DNA of 64,000 nt from Congzhengia minquanensis (GTDB taxonomy: Bacteria > Bacillota > Clostridia > UBA1381 > UBA9506). Made by a program: the position numbers and the translations under genes. Positions 15,420 to 24,791 of this stretch are shown one piece after another. The first letter of the stretch is position 1; each line of letters opens with the position of its first letter. The stretch covers positions 310,001 through 374,000 of the forward strand of contig NZ_JACRSU010000002.1 in NCBI RefSeq assembly GCF_014384785.1, written 5' to 3'. The notes under the pieces were generated by a model. The model ran no database searches. It had not been told where the DNA came from and saw only the letters and a program-made list of their open reading frames with translations.

Positions 15420-16792
15420 CAAGCCCCCTTTGCTTTTTTTATCCTGGCTTTTAATACATTCATCACGGTTTCGTGCGTTCCTGCCCGTTCCTGAATCGCA
15501 TCTAAAACATCTTCATCCACACAACCTTGTGCAACAAGAAAATGGTTATAAATTTTGTCATAGGGCGACCCCTGCCGCCACAAACGGCACTTGCCCTGGT
15601 CGTTTAATTCAAAACTCCAGTTTGGCGTAAACCAAATAATGTGCCGGCCGCCGGCCTGCAGGTTAAGCCCATATGCACAGCTTGACGGGTGTACCAGCAG
15701 CACGTCAATATTTCCGGCGTTCCAGTCGTCCTCATCCTCTGTGCCTTTATACACACGCACACGCAGCTTTGTTTTGGCAAGACGCTCCAATATGCGCTCT
15801 TTATCGTGTTGAAAGCCATAAAAGGTGATGCAGGGCTCGCCGTCAATACGCTCCAACAATTCCATGTAGGCGTCAAGTTTGCAATCATGGAGGTGTATAA
15901 CCTTTTTGTCGTTATCATAAATGGCGCCACTGCAAAACTGCAGCAGCTTGCCGGTAAGAACCCCCGCCGCCGTGGCAGTAACTGTGCCCTCGTCAAGCTC
16001 AAGCAATAAATCACGCTCAAACTGTTTATATGCTTTCATGGCTTTACCGTCAAGCACAACGGGGATTTCATGGTCTATGCACCCCGGGAGCTCTAAGTAA
16101 TCCTCAGCTTTCATCGATACACAAATATCACTTATCGCCTTTAAAACAGCAGCCTCCGCGCTTTCCTTTGGCGAATAGCTTGTAAAATGCCCGCCGTGTG
16201 TGTTGGCGTCAAAATACATTTGCCGGTATTGCGTTATGGTCTTACCAAGCCGCACCCCCTCATCCAACAGGTACACCTGCGCCCAAAGGTCTTCAAGCCC
16301 TGCTGAGGACGGCGTGCCGGTAAGCAGCACAACTTTTCTCATAAATCGGCGCACCAGCTTCAACGCCTTAAACCGTTTGCTCCTGCCATTCTTGAAACTG
16401 GTGCTTTCGTCCAGCACCACCATATCAAACGGCCACGCCTGTTTATAATAGTCCACCAGCCACGGAATATTTTCCCGGTTAATCACATAAACATCTGCCG
16501 GGGTGTTCAGCGCTTTCACGCGTTTTGATGCACTGCCCAGCACGGTAATAACACGCAGATGATTTAAATGATCCCACTTTGCAGCCTCTTTGCTCCAAGT
16601 GCCTTCTGCAACCTTTTTCGGCGCTACAACCAGGACTTTGCAGACGCTCCACCGAAAATACCGCAGTATGTTAATCGCCGAAAGCGTGATTGAGGTTTTC
16701 CCCAACCCCGGCCGAAGAAACAACCCGACTGCAGAATCGTTCACAATTCGTTCAATACAATACGCCTGGTAATTATGCGGTTTATATTCCAT
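15419..16792 (-). CDS. SNF2-type DEAD/DEAH helicase
   Basis: A 457-residue two-lobed helicase. Walker A PGLGKTS is at 28-34, the motif II box reads DEST at about 128-131, motif III is LLTGTPSSAG near 155-165, and the C-lobe carries GLNLQAGGRHIIWF and the arginine-bearing GKCRLWRQGSP. This lineage is a standard part of Firmicute phage replication modules, next to VRR-NUC and VirE genes. The last bases overlap the zinc-ribbon gene. Confidence 0.9.
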   Translation of the reverse strand: MEYKPHNYQAYCIERIVNDSAVGLFLRPGLGKTSITLSAINILRYFRWSVCKVLVVAPKKVAEGTWSKEAAKWDHLNHLRVITVLGSASKRVKALNTPADVYVINRENIPWLVDYYKQAWPFDMVVLDESTSFKNGRSKRFKALKLVRRFMRKVVLLTGTPSSAGLEDLWAQVYLLDEGVRLGKTITQYRQMYFDANTHGGHFTSYSPKESAEAAVLKAISDICVSMKAEDYLELPGCIDHEIPVVLDGKAMKAYKQFERDLLLELDEGTVTATAAGVLTGKLLQFCSGAIYDNDKKVIHLHDCKLDAYMELLERIDGEPCITFYGFQHDKERILERLAKTKLRVRVYKGTEDEDDWNAGNIDVLLVHPSSCAYGLNLQAGGRHIIWFTPNWSFELNDQGKCRLWRQGSPYDKIYNHFLVAQGCVDEDVLDAIQERAGTHETVMNVLKARIKKAKGA

Positions 16793-17069
16793 TCGGGATT
16801 ACCTCCTCGACAAGCGCCTTAACGGCGGGCCATCCATAAGCGACCCTGACATCAGCCCCTCGTTTTTGCATTTCGCTTCTTTGCCATGTTTGCAGTTTTG
16901 ATAACCTGCCAATCTCTGTTTTTAGCTCCACAAATATTATCTTGCCATCCGGTGTGATTATAATTCTGTCCGGCACCCCCGGGTTTGAGGGGCTCACAAA
17001 TTTATAGCAAAGACCTCCGCGCTGTTTCACCATCTGTACCATACGGCGCTCAATTTCTTTTTCAAGCAT
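16782..17069 (-). CDS. VRR-NUC domain nuclease
   Basis: This 95-residue protein is a stand-alone VRR-NUC (PD-(D/E)xK) nuclease. Visible motif: an N-terminal E, GVPDRIIITPDGKIIFVELK with the catalytic D and ExK, and a final basic/aromatic VAYGWP. Family members cut branched DNA. It overlaps the helicase gene by 11 bases, which suggests they act together at replication or recombination intermediates. A site AGGAGG precedes the ATG. Confidence 0.9.
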   Translation of the reverse strand: MLEKEIERRMVQMVKQRGGLCYKFVSPSNPGVPDRIIITPDGKIIFVELKTEIGRLSKLQTWQRSEMQKRGADVRVAYGWPAVKALVEEVIPNGI

Positions 17070-17093
17070 TTAAACCTCCTTTTTTTTGCAAAC

Positions 17094-17334
17094 GTAACAA
17101 AGTAACAATTTTTTCTATAACACGCGTATATAGGCGGATTAGGCGGATTAGAGAGTATATATATTCTCTATTTCTCTATTTTTAATATATTATATAAATA
17201 ATTGTTACATTGTTACAAAACATCTAAAACCCCTTGTTTTATGCGGATTTCAGCTGAAACAATTGGCGTAACAATCGCGTAACAATTCAATTTTTTGTTA
17301 CACACAGTTTTTAATTATTACAGGCAATTGTTAC
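17094..17334. repeat. Cluster of GTAACAAT-type iterons with an AT-rich tract; possible replication origin
   Basis: Eight copies of GTAACAA(T) or its complement occur at 17094, 17102, 17201, 17209, 17268, 17279, 17295 and 17327. Two abutting copies of GGCGGATTA lie at 17133-17150, and 17151-17205 is almost pure A+T. This is the only sizeable gap in the replication module. The layout is that of iterons plus an unwinding element; origin function is inferred. Confidence 0.5.
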
Positions 17335-19730
17335 AGCTTTTTAAAGCCTCTCTGCACGCCGTACGGCCCCGCCCGCATTGTTCTTGTTTCCTTTTTCCAA
17401 CCGGGTGTTGCAGCCATAATGGCGTTTATTTCCCGGGTGTCCGTGTTCTTCATGTCCTTCATGTTTCCACCGAACGCCTCACACCAAATTTCAAGGGCAC
17501 ACACGCTTTCGCGTTCCACCAAACGGTAGTCTCCTGCTGCGTTGCCACCCCAAAAAATACGGCGTTTATCAAGTGTCCACTTGCTCCAATCTTCCGGCAC
17601 TTTGCGCTCCATAAACTCACGCACAATACCTTCGCGGCTGGATGTTTCTCTGTGTTCTTCCTGTTTCGCCTTTGCGTCTGATTCTATCTCTCCGCTTAAA
17701 AACAGGGGTTCTCCTGTCTGCCAGCGGACAATTGCCTCAGCCCATATCTGATCGATTTCACGGTCTAAATCGTTCCACACACTTTTGGTGCTGGGTATTT
17801 CTCCGGTGTCAATCGGCCAAAACCGACGGTTCCCCGTAGTATCCTGCAAATATTCGTCTGTGTTTGTGGTTCCGAAAAATACGCACGACCGCGGCAGTTC
17901 CTTAACATTGCGTCCGTATGCTGCGCGAAAGCGGTCAGCTCTCAGACTCAAAAACTGCTTAATGCGGGCAACGTCCGTGCGCCGGAACGCATCCAGTTCC
18001 GATACCTCAACCATCCACACGCCCTGCAGCAGTTCAGATGCTTCTTTCCCCTCAAAGGTGCGGATGCTGTCGTTAAACCAGCCGCGGCTCATTTTGTCAA
18101 GCAGAGTACTTTTTCCGATGCCCTGCGGACCTGCCAAAATTACCATGCTGTCATACTTGCACCCCGGCGTCATGGCACGCGCAACCGCCGCCGTAAAGGC
18201 TTTACGTGTAACGGCACGATTATAAGCTGTGTCTTTTGCGCCAAGGTAATGAATAAAAAGGGTATCGAGGCGGGGCACACCGTCCCACTTTCCTTTTAGG
18301 CCGCTTAGGTAATCCTGCACTTCATTAAAACTGTGGTTGTTTGAATGGAGTGACAGTGCAGCGTCTATCTTGCCGTTGCCTGTTATTCGGTACACTTTTT
18401 CCATATACCAATACAGACCGCTGTTGTCGTTGTCATCCCAAAGACGGCGTTTTTCCCGGTTATCCCAAGGAAGAGAGCCCAGCACCTCGCCGCGGTTGGC
18501 AAAGAGGTTGAGGGCAAACTTGCCTTTCAGCATAGGATCATGCTCCAGAATAATACATACATTATCAATGGTAGCTTTAATAGCTCCGGTCTGCTCATTC
18601 TTTGCAAGCAGACACATCCAGTTTGCAGGGTCGTCCAGGTTGTCCGCTGCTACACCGTCAAAGTCTTTTATTGCCTCCTCGTAACGCTCCTGGCTCATAA
18701 GCGCCGAAACATCTGCCAGGCCGACAGCCAGGGCGCACATAGCGGTGTAAGAGGGCAGACGGTTTGTTGGAGTGCCGGCCTGCGCCTCGTCATCTTTATC
18801 TCCGAACTTGTGCAAACGCACAAGGTCAAAGGCGTTTACCAGTCTGCCGCCGCATGGGTCCGTTGCGTGGTGGCTGTATAAAAATTTGCCGTTATCATAC
18901 AGCACTGCGCCGCCGGTGGTAGATCCTCCCAGGTATGTATATCTGCCGGGCATGGTGCTGGCGGGCTCATAGATACCGGGGAGCAGCTCATCCATCGCAC
19001 GGTGTATGTCATAGGTGCGGCAAAAAGCACCCACAACGCCGTTTTTGCCTTCCGGGTCGCCTTGTTTTACCGCCAGTTTGGTAAACGCCTGCTGTCCGGG
19101 AATAGACGGCCACTGCGTAACGTCGTGCCAATCTGCGTACTGTGCAAGCAGTCCGTCAGCCTGCAAAAACGGCTTGTCGGCATAAACATATATGTATTGA
19201 CTGTCAGAACAACAGCTGGGCCAATACATAAGGCGGCTAACCTCAAAGGTTGTGGGGTCGGCAAACTCAAGGCCGATCATTGCCGCCATTTTACGGGCAA
19301 TGGGCTCGTATTCGTCTGCGGTTACGGTTCTGTCGAGCGGAAAGAGAACGCGCAGCCGGGGCGCTGCAGGCTGATGTTTCCGCGTGCTGTAAACACAATA
19401 CCCGCACCCCAAACCGTCTATACGCCGCAGCACATCATCTGTGCCGCCTGCGGATATGTTGTCAAGGTCTAACGTGATAATGTCGCGCCCAATCACACTG
19501 TTTGCTTTACGGCGGCTGCCGCTTAAGCTGCCGCCCACAAAGCCGCCTATGTCTTTTAAGTCATCCTGCTGCGACTTTTTCAGCCTCATATATTCTGCAA
19601 GGGTTTCTGTGCCCCTTGTTGGTGTTTTCAGTTTGTTCCACAGCTCCGAAACCATCAGAGTTTGGGCTGTCCATAATGTAGAACGCCGGCTGCTGCCGGC
19701 TGAAATTGTTATTTTTCTGTCGTTTTTCAT
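17331..19730 (-). CDS. VirE-family primase/helicase
   Basis: A 799-residue replication protein. The N-terminus looks like an archaeo-eukaryotic primase: LDLDN with paired Asp at 88 and 90, and further acidic and basic positions to about 200. The C-terminal half is a VirE-type superfamily 3-like ATPase: Walker A GPQGIGKST at 534-542, a Walker B-like VWMVEVSELD at 571-580, and an Asn-bearing TTNTDEYL near 621-628. It would prime and unwind phage DNA with the adjacent polymerase. Its stop codon lies inside the last iteron-like repeat. Confidence 0.9.
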   Translation of the reverse strand: MKNDRKITISAGSSRRSTLWTAQTLMVSELWNKLKTPTRGTETLAEYMRLKKSQQDDLKDIGGFVGGSLSGSRRKANSVIGRDIITLDLDNISAGGTDDVLRRIDGLGCGYCVYSTRKHQPAAPRLRVLFPLDRTVTADEYEPIARKMAAMIGLEFADPTTFEVSRLMYWPSCCSDSQYIYVYADKPFLQADGLLAQYADWHDVTQWPSIPGQQAFTKLAVKQGDPEGKNGVVGAFCRTYDIHRAMDELLPGIYEPASTMPGRYTYLGGSTTGGAVLYDNGKFLYSHHATDPCGGRLVNAFDLVRLHKFGDKDDEAQAGTPTNRLPSYTAMCALAVGLADVSALMSQERYEEAIKDFDGVAADNLDDPANWMCLLAKNEQTGAIKATIDNVCIILEHDPMLKGKFALNLFANRGEVLGSLPWDNREKRRLWDDNDNSGLYWYMEKVYRITGNGKIDAALSLHSNNHSFNEVQDYLSGLKGKWDGVPRLDTLFIHYLGAKDTAYNRAVTRKAFTAAVARAMTPGCKYDSMVILAGPQGIGKSTLLDKMSRGWFNDSIRTFEGKEASELLQGVWMVEVSELDAFRRTDVARIKQFLSLRADRFRAAYGRNVKELPRSCVFFGTTNTDEYLQDTTGNRRFWPIDTGEIPSTKSVWNDLDREIDQIWAEAIVRWQTGEPLFLSGEIESDAKAKQEEHRETSSREGIVREFMERKVPEDWSKWTLDKRRIFWGGNAAGDYRLVERESVCALEIWCEAFGGNMKDMKNTDTREINAIMAATPGWKKETRTMRAGPYGVQRGFKKL

Positions 19731-19754
19731 TTTGTTGAACGCCCCTTATCGTGT

Positions 19755-19952
19755 TCAGTGAAAAAATAGTCCCTTACGGGCAATTGCATTCTGTTTCTCA
19801 TCAAATTTATCCTGCCGCGCTTCATAATCAGCCTCGGTTTCATAAAAGCTGCATGCACCGTTTTTACACTGCAAACAGTTTAAAACGCCGCAGCCACGTT
19901 GCCCTCTCATTTTGTGTTTGTACCAGTAACAGTCCTCTCTTATTACACCCAT
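19755..19952 (-). CDS. Small cysteine-rich phage protein, 65 aa
   Basis: I place the start at the ATG at 19952 because GAGGTG lies 6 bases upstream. Five cysteines fall in a pattern like DCYWYKHK ... GCGVLNCLQCKNGACSFY, suggesting a zinc-bound knot. It sits between polymerase and primase genes in the replication operon. I do not recognise the family; similar Cys-rich small proteins are frequent there. Confidence 0.7.
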   Translation of the reverse strand: MGVIREDCYWYKHKMRGQRGCGVLNCLQCKNGACSFYETEADYEARQDKFDEKQNAIARKGLFFH

Positions 19953-19970
19953 TTTACGCACCTCTTTGTT

Positions 19971-21950
19971 TTAATCTTTCTTAAAGTACGTGCCAACCCA
20001 GCCGTCTGCACCCAGAGGGAGCCCAGGCGCCCAGGGAATAGGGCGGCTCATAATCCGCACGACTTCCTCCAGCGTGGCAGCGTCGGGCGGGCAATCAATT
20101 ACAACTTCATCGTGAATATGGAATATAACGGGAAGCCCTGCTTCCTCCAGGTGTTCAATCGCCTGCGCCAGGCAGTCACGGGCAATGGCTTGCACGCAAT
20201 TCTCAACAAGCTTGCCGCCGTATGTTTCAATGCGGCCCCATTTGTTTTTATCGTTCACACCCATATAGGTAATGGACGGGTTTCCCCAGCGGTTTAAGCC
20301 GAGCTGCGGAGCGATATAATAGAGCTTACGTCCGGAGGGCAAAGTTATTGTCATACAGTCGGTATTTTGGTTGTAGTCAAACTCACGGGCGATAACAAGG
20401 CAATTAAGCCCCACACTGCCGCCCTGAGAAATTACCTGCACGGCTGCGGCGTCCATTTTGTACCATAGGTCCCGGATTCGCCTGTTGGTTTCACGCCATC
20501 TGTTTACGATATCCGGCAGGTCTTCCTCCGGAATACCCATTTTAAGCGCACCCATATTGATGAGCGCCCCCGTGCTGCCCTGGTATCCCAAAGCCAGCTC
20601 CGCTACCTTTCCTTTTGCGCGCAGAGCGTATTCCGGGTTGCCCTTTTTGATACGCTCAAGCGGCACGCCAAACATTTGCGAGGCTGAGGCTTCATATATT
20701 CTGCCGTGAGTGCGGAAAACCTCAAGCCGCCAATCCTCGCCGGCAAGCCATGAAATCACCCGGGCCTCAATGGCTGAAAAATCCGCGTCAATTAAAGCGT
20801 TACCGGGGGACGCAATAAACGCTGTGCGTATTAATTGCGACAATGTATCGGAAACACCGCCGTAAACAGCCTTTAGGGCGTCAAGGCTGCGGCGTTTTAC
20901 GAGGTCGCGGGCAAGCTCTAACGGCTCCGTGTAGGTACGCGGCAAATTCTGCACCTGTACCAGACGTCCGGCCCATCTTCCTGTGCGATTGGCTCCGTAA
21001 AACTGTAAGAGCCCGCGCACACGCCCGTCCGGACAAACTGCAGCGTCAATCGCATCGTACTTTTTGGTGCTGGTCTTGCCAAGCTCCTGCCGAATTTCGA
21101 GCATGCGCTGTACGGTGCCGCTGTTGTTTTTACGTTCTAAAAGGTCAGCAACCGTACTTTTTCTAAGGTCCGAAATCGCCTCGTCCATTTCCGTTTCAAA
21201 CCAGCCCGTGAGCTGCGAAACGCTGTTGGGGTTGTCCAAGCCGGAAAGCTGCGCCGCCTCCTGCATCAGCTGTGACCGAACCGAGTTGCCTAAATCAAGT
21301 GCGCCGTTCACCAAATCCATGTCAACGGCAACGCCGCGGCTGTTAATAATAAGGTCTGTTTCCCATTCTTTTTGCACAAAGTCCGGCACGGGGATTGCAG
21401 AAAGCCGCCTCTCAATCTCCATTTCCGTAACAACGTCCTGTTTGCAGTATTCTTTGAACAGCTCCCACCGCTCCGGAGAATGGCGCGGGTAGTTCCGCGT
21501 GCGCCCTCCGTTTGTTTTTGTAGGACTGCATGGCACACAAAAATAACGGATAAGCGCTTTTCCTGCGTTCAGCTTTTGCTTGTCTTCCGGCAGCCCCAAC
21601 GCTTTGCCTGTGGCGGAAAGCCCCGCTGTATAACCGGCATATAAACCGTGAAACATGGTGCAGCGCCATTGCTCCGGCGGAAGCTGCCTGCCGATATATT
21701 TTGACAGGCAGCCCCACTCAAAGGGAGCGTTATACGCATGCTTTATGTATTCCGGGGAGGTTATGGCCTCGGCCACCCAAGCAGGGAGCATTTCACCCTG
21801 GGCAAAGTCTACAACCTCCACCGGAGCGCCGTCTAAGGAATAGGCAAAGAGCAGAATCTCAAAGTCCGGGCTCGCTATGTACTTTTGCGCGCCGGCTTTT
21901 GCAATCGGCACAGTAGAAAATGTTTCAAGGTCAATGCTTAAATGATGCAC
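19971..21950 (-). CDS. Phage DNA polymerase, family A
   Basis: A 659-residue polymerase with a 3'-5' exonuclease domain at the N-terminus (IDLETFS at 6-12, then a later GxDVVTEMEI stretch) and a polymerase domain with motif A ALIDADFSAIEARVI, motif B around RAKGKVAELALGYQG, and motif C FHIHDEVVID. It replicates the phage genome. The gene lies between the small frameshifted gene and the Cys-rich gene, with a GGAGG site ahead of the likely GTG/ATG start at 21950. Confidence 0.93.
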   Translation of the reverse strand: MHHLSIDLETFSTVPIAKAGAQKYIASPDFEILLFAYSLDGAPVEVVDFAQGEMLPAWVAEAITSPEYIKHAYNAPFEWGCLSKYIGRQLPPEQWRCTMFHGLYAGYTAGLSATGKALGLPEDKQKLNAGKALIRYFCVPCSPTKTNGGRTRNYPRHSPERWELFKEYCKQDVVTEMEIERRLSAIPVPDFVQKEWETDLIINSRGVAVDMDLVNGALDLGNSVRSQLMQEAAQLSGLDNPNSVSQLTGWFETEMDEAISDLRKSTVADLLERKNNSGTVQRMLEIRQELGKTSTKKYDAIDAAVCPDGRVRGLLQFYGANRTGRWAGRLVQVQNLPRTYTEPLELARDLVKRRSLDALKAVYGGVSDTLSQLIRTAFIASPGNALIDADFSAIEARVISWLAGEDWRLEVFRTHGRIYEASASQMFGVPLERIKKGNPEYALRAKGKVAELALGYQGSTGALINMGALKMGIPEEDLPDIVNRWRETNRRIRDLWYKMDAAAVQVISQGGSVGLNCLVIAREFDYNQNTDCMTITLPSGRKLYYIAPQLGLNRWGNPSITYMGVNDKNKWGRIETYGGKLVENCVQAIARDCLAQAIEHLEEAGLPVIFHIHDEVVIDCPPDAATLEEVVRIMSRPIPWAPGLPLGADGWVGTYFKKD

Positions 21951-21970
21951 GCCCTTTGCCTCCTTTTGTG

Positions 21971-22184
21971 TTATTGTTTGATTTGTTTGATTAAATCTTT
22001 TACCAGTGCATCCATGTTCTCGGCAATTCGGTTTAGTTCCTGCACGGGATGGTACAGTGCGTCATTTCCTACGACAGAATCTCCGCTTGACATCGCCGTA
22101 TCCAAAGCACTGAAAGTCTGTATCAGCATGGATAATGAAGTAACCGCACCGTCAAGTCTTATAATTGTTTTTTTTTATATCCAT
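21971..22184 (-). pseudogene. Small phage gene with a frameshift at an A9 run
   Basis: An AGGAGG site precedes ATG at 22184, but after MDIKK a run of nine A (22176-22168) puts the frame into a stop after 10 codons. With eight A the frame continues MDIKKTIIRLDGAVTSLSML and on to a TAA at 21971, about 70 residues. This may be a real mutation, a sequencing error in a homopolymer, or productive slippage. The protein family was not recognised. Confidence 0.65.
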
Positions 22185-22205
22185 ATCTGCCTCCTATAAG
22201 TATTG

Positions 22206-22859
22206 TTACATCGGCTGTCCGGTAATCGGGTTTATCCTTACGCCATTTGCGGGCTGCGCCGGTGCGGCGTACTGCTGGGACTGCTGCGCCCAGGGCTGAT
22301 CCTGCCCGGCAACAGAGGAACCTACATCCGCAAAGTCAGACACAGCGGAAGCACCGCCGGAAAGCGGCTCGCCGTCTTTCGTTTTCATCACGTTTCCCAA
22401 ACCGCAGCCAACACCTTTGTTTCCGGCTCTGTCAAAAGCGTAAAAATTGATTGTGACTCTGGCATACATGCCGCTGTAAACGTCCTGCGGTGCAAGCTCA
22501 CACTGAATGTTGTCAATTCCTACAACCTGCGGCTTATTTTTAGAGGACGCAGTAAGAACCCAACACCCCTTGCATTCGTCGCCGAACGGCAAGCCAGACG
22601 GACGAAGACCGTCACCGTCGTGCAAGATAACCTTGGGCTGCGGACGGGCGCCGCCCCATTTTTTGCTCACGCCGTCCTCATAGGCGGCTTTCATCGACGC
22701 GTCGATGTCCGCTTTTGTTGCGGTGTCAGTTTTCGGAATCAGCAGCGTAACGCTGTATTTTGGTTCTCCGCCGTCCTGTGCTGCGCGCGGCGCGGTAAGA
22801 TTTGCATAAGAGAGGCGAACCTCTCCGGTTAATACTTTTGTCGCAATATTCTGATACAT
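22206..22859 (-). CDS. DUF2815 phage protein, probable ssDNA-binding protein
   Basis: The protein contains TGEVRLSYANLTAPRAAQDG, YSVTLLIPKTD and a proline/glutamine-rich C-terminus, the usual pattern of the DUF2815 family, which is thought to be single-strand DNA-binding in phage replication modules. I choose the ATG at 22859 with GGAG 10 bases ahead. The frame is open to 22934, where an ATG overlaps the previous stop, so a longer 242-residue product cannot be ruled out. Neighbours are DUF2800 and polymerase genes, as usual. Confidence 0.82.
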   Translation of the reverse strand: MYQNIATKVLTGEVRLSYANLTAPRAAQDGGEPKYSVTLLIPKTDTATKADIDASMKAAYEDGVSKKWGGARPQPKVILHDGDGLRPSGLPFGDECKGCWVLTASSKNKPQVVGIDNIQCELAPQDVYSGMYARVTINFYAFDRAGNKGVGCGLGNVMKTKDGEPLSGGASAVSDFADVGSSVAGQDQPWAQQSQQYAAPAQPANGVRINPITGQPM

Positions 22860-22930
22860 CGTTTTCATTCTCCTTTTTTGGTCTATATAGTATTTTTCAA
22901 AGTAGTAATCTTCTATATCATCAAAGTGGC

Positions 22931-24142
22931 TCATTCGATGCCACCCGATGACTGTGCCGCCTCTGCAAAATCAGCCGCAGCAGGATTGTATGCCTCTCTT
23001 TTGTCGCTCATCGGGGCTAAAGTTGGCTTGCCGAGCGGCTTGACTACAAAGCTGCCGAGCTTGTCCATAAATTCAGCTTTTCCCATAAGCTGTTCCAGCG
23101 CAGTCAGCGTTTTGGGCTTACGGTCATATACAAGAGCCTCATCATACCCCGCGGCGAGAACCGCTTCAATTGCGGCGTCTTGGTCCGTAAAGGTGCGAAC
23201 GCTTCTGCCAGCAACGGCTTTCCAGCCGGAAATCTGCCCGCCGTTTAAAATTGTTTGCAAAGCGTAGTCTTCTAAATCGTTATACCATTTTACAAGCTCT
23301 TTTCCCCTGACGAGCAAATCACCGATTTCATCATCGGTAAGGGTGTTGGCACCATAAGACGGTGCACTGCAGTTTCGCGGCACACAGTCCTTAAACTCCT
23401 CAAGGGCGGTGTTTACATCCGCACGGGCGCGGCACTGCGCTTTGCCTCTGCAAAAGCGGCAATGCTCGCCGGGACGAAAATCCCCCGGCCCCATATACGC
23501 CTGCTGCGCGATAGGACGAATCGTTTCCCCCCAGGCAATCAGTGCATCGGCAGTTATTGTTTCCACACTGGGCTCGCTCTGAATTCGCGGTTGTATGATT
23601 GTCATACGCACATTTTTTATGGTATTGCCGTAAACTGGTTGGTACCGTTTCAGCGCACCCAGCGCGTACAGTCTCATTTGCGGGTTGTTTTCGGCTGATA
23701 CCAAAACACCTTTGCCGTGTTTATAATCAGTAATGTTAAGGGTATCACCGCCAATCATAACGCAGTCGCAGGTGCCGAACCCTCCCGGTACATAGTCTGA
23801 AAAATCCACGACAACCTCAGCGGTCACGGCCGGCGGCCTTGAATACATCATTGCGGCCTCTGTCAGATGTTCAATATAAAGTTCCGAGGTCTTGTCCATT
23901 TCAACGTTATAAAGAGGGTCTTTTTTCAGCTTGTTATATCGGGTTGTAAAGGTGCGTGAGCTCATAGGCGTAAACTTTTTTAAAACTTTTAGCTCGCAAA
24001 CACTGTGCGCAAGCCTGCCCTCCTCGGCATATTCCGAGGTTGTTTTCTGAAACTGTTCCTCAAAATGGGGGGCCGCTGTGCAATTCAGCCAGCGGGAGGC
24101 AGAAGACGCAGACAGCAAAGCGTGTTTTTCCGGTGTCGGCAT
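22931..24142 (-). CDS. DUF2800 nuclease (Cas4/RecB-like)
   Basis: A 403-residue protein with the PD-(D/E)xK core: GTCDCVMIGGDTLNITDYKHG, where D-x-K ends the active site, and a later Cys cluster GEHCRFCRGKAQCRARA that, with an N-terminal cysteine, probably holds an iron-sulfur cluster as in Cas4 and AddB. Such proteins accompany DUF2815 in phage replication/recombination modules. A one-base overlap links it to the RHH gene upstream. Confidence 0.88.
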   Translation of the reverse strand: MPTPEKHALLSASSASRWLNCTAAPHFEEQFQKTTSEYAEEGRLAHSVCELKVLKKFTPMSSRTFTTRYNKLKKDPLYNVEMDKTSELYIEHLTEAAMMYSRPPAVTAEVVVDFSDYVPGGFGTCDCVMIGGDTLNITDYKHGKGVLVSAENNPQMRLYALGALKRYQPVYGNTIKNVRMTIIQPRIQSEPSVETITADALIAWGETIRPIAQQAYMGPGDFRPGEHCRFCRGKAQCRARADVNTALEEFKDCVPRNCSAPSYGANTLTDDEIGDLLVRGKELVKWYNDLEDYALQTILNGGQISGWKAVAGRSVRTFTDQDAAIEAVLAAGYDEALVYDRKPKTLTALEQLMGKAEFMDKLGSFVVKPLGKPTLAPMSDKREAYNPAAADFAEAAQSSGGIE

Positions 24143-24333
24143 TATCCTTCACACTCCTCGTCAACCATATGGTCCAACGCAAAATCAACGCACTGTCCAA
24201 TGATTCTGCACATTGAAACACCGGTTCGGTCACTTAGTTCGGCTATCTTGCTATAGCAAGACGGTGTTACCCGAATCACATTTTTATTTTTACTGTCCCT
24301 TAATCCCGGGGTTATAATCACAAATTTGTCCAC
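24142..24333 (-). CDS. Small ribbon-helix-helix-like protein, 63 aa
   Basis: It begins MDKFVIITPGLRDSKNKN, followed by VIRVTPSCYSKIAELSDRTG and a second helix, VSMCRIIGQCVDFAL: strand-helix-helix as in RHH DNA-binding proteins. It lies at the head of the replication genes and may autoregulate them. Assignment is by pattern. Confidence 0.65.
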   Translation of the reverse strand: MDKFVIITPGLRDSKNKNVIRVTPSCYSKIAELSDRTGVSMCRIIGQCVDFALDHMVDEECEG

Positions 24334-24347
24334 TGTCTAATCCTCCT

Positions 24348-24791
24348 TTATATCTGTGCGCCCAGCGTTCTTAATTCGGTAGCAAACGCACCATATTGCG
24401 ATGGGTCAAGCTCTGTAATGCTGCTGATGCCGTAGCGCGCAATCAAGTCCGTAAGCAGCTTCATTTTTCCCGCGTCTATCAATGCCGTTCCGGCTGTTGC
24501 GATCATTTCCAGCGTATACGCCGGAGCTGCTGTCGGAACCGGCGCGGTCTGTTCAACCGGTACCGACGTAGGGGCAGGCGCCACAGGAACCGCACTCGTT
24601 GGTACACCAGTTACCTGAATAGGGTTTGCCGCCGGCACAGCGTCAGCACCCACAGAGGTAGTGTTGGTAGCTTCCGCACAGGTCGACGTCCCATTCTGTA
24701 AGCCCGGCACGCGGGCGCTCATTGTTTGTGCAAGATTGTTGATGGCCGCCGAAAGGTCGGGGGCTGTGATGGTTAATTTCATTTCTAACAT
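24348..24791 (-). CDS. Hypothetical phage protein with Pro/Ala/Thr-rich linker, 147 aa
   Basis: ATG at 24791 follows AGGAGG by 9 bases; a longer frame to 24860 is a shadow. The N-terminus (MLEMKLTITAPDLSAAINNL) and C-terminus (a helical ALIDAGKMKLLTDLIARYG and TELDPSQYGAFATELRTLG) flank a linker made mostly of Pro, Ala, Val and Thr (about 50-95). No catalytic motif. Found in the early region ahead of the replication genes. Confidence 0.65.
   Translation of the reverse strand: MLEMKLTITAPDLSAAINNLAQTMSARVPGLQNGTSTCAEATNTTSVGADAVPAANPIQVTGVPTSAVPVAPAPTSVPVEQTAPVPTAAPAYTLEMIATAGTALIDAGKMKLLTDLIARYGISSITELDPSQYGAFATELRTLGAQI

Noticed and set aside
17151..17205. Terminator made of AGAGA/TCTCT around a TA tract
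   Set aside because: Stem too short and AT-rich with no proper T run; better explained as an unwinding region.
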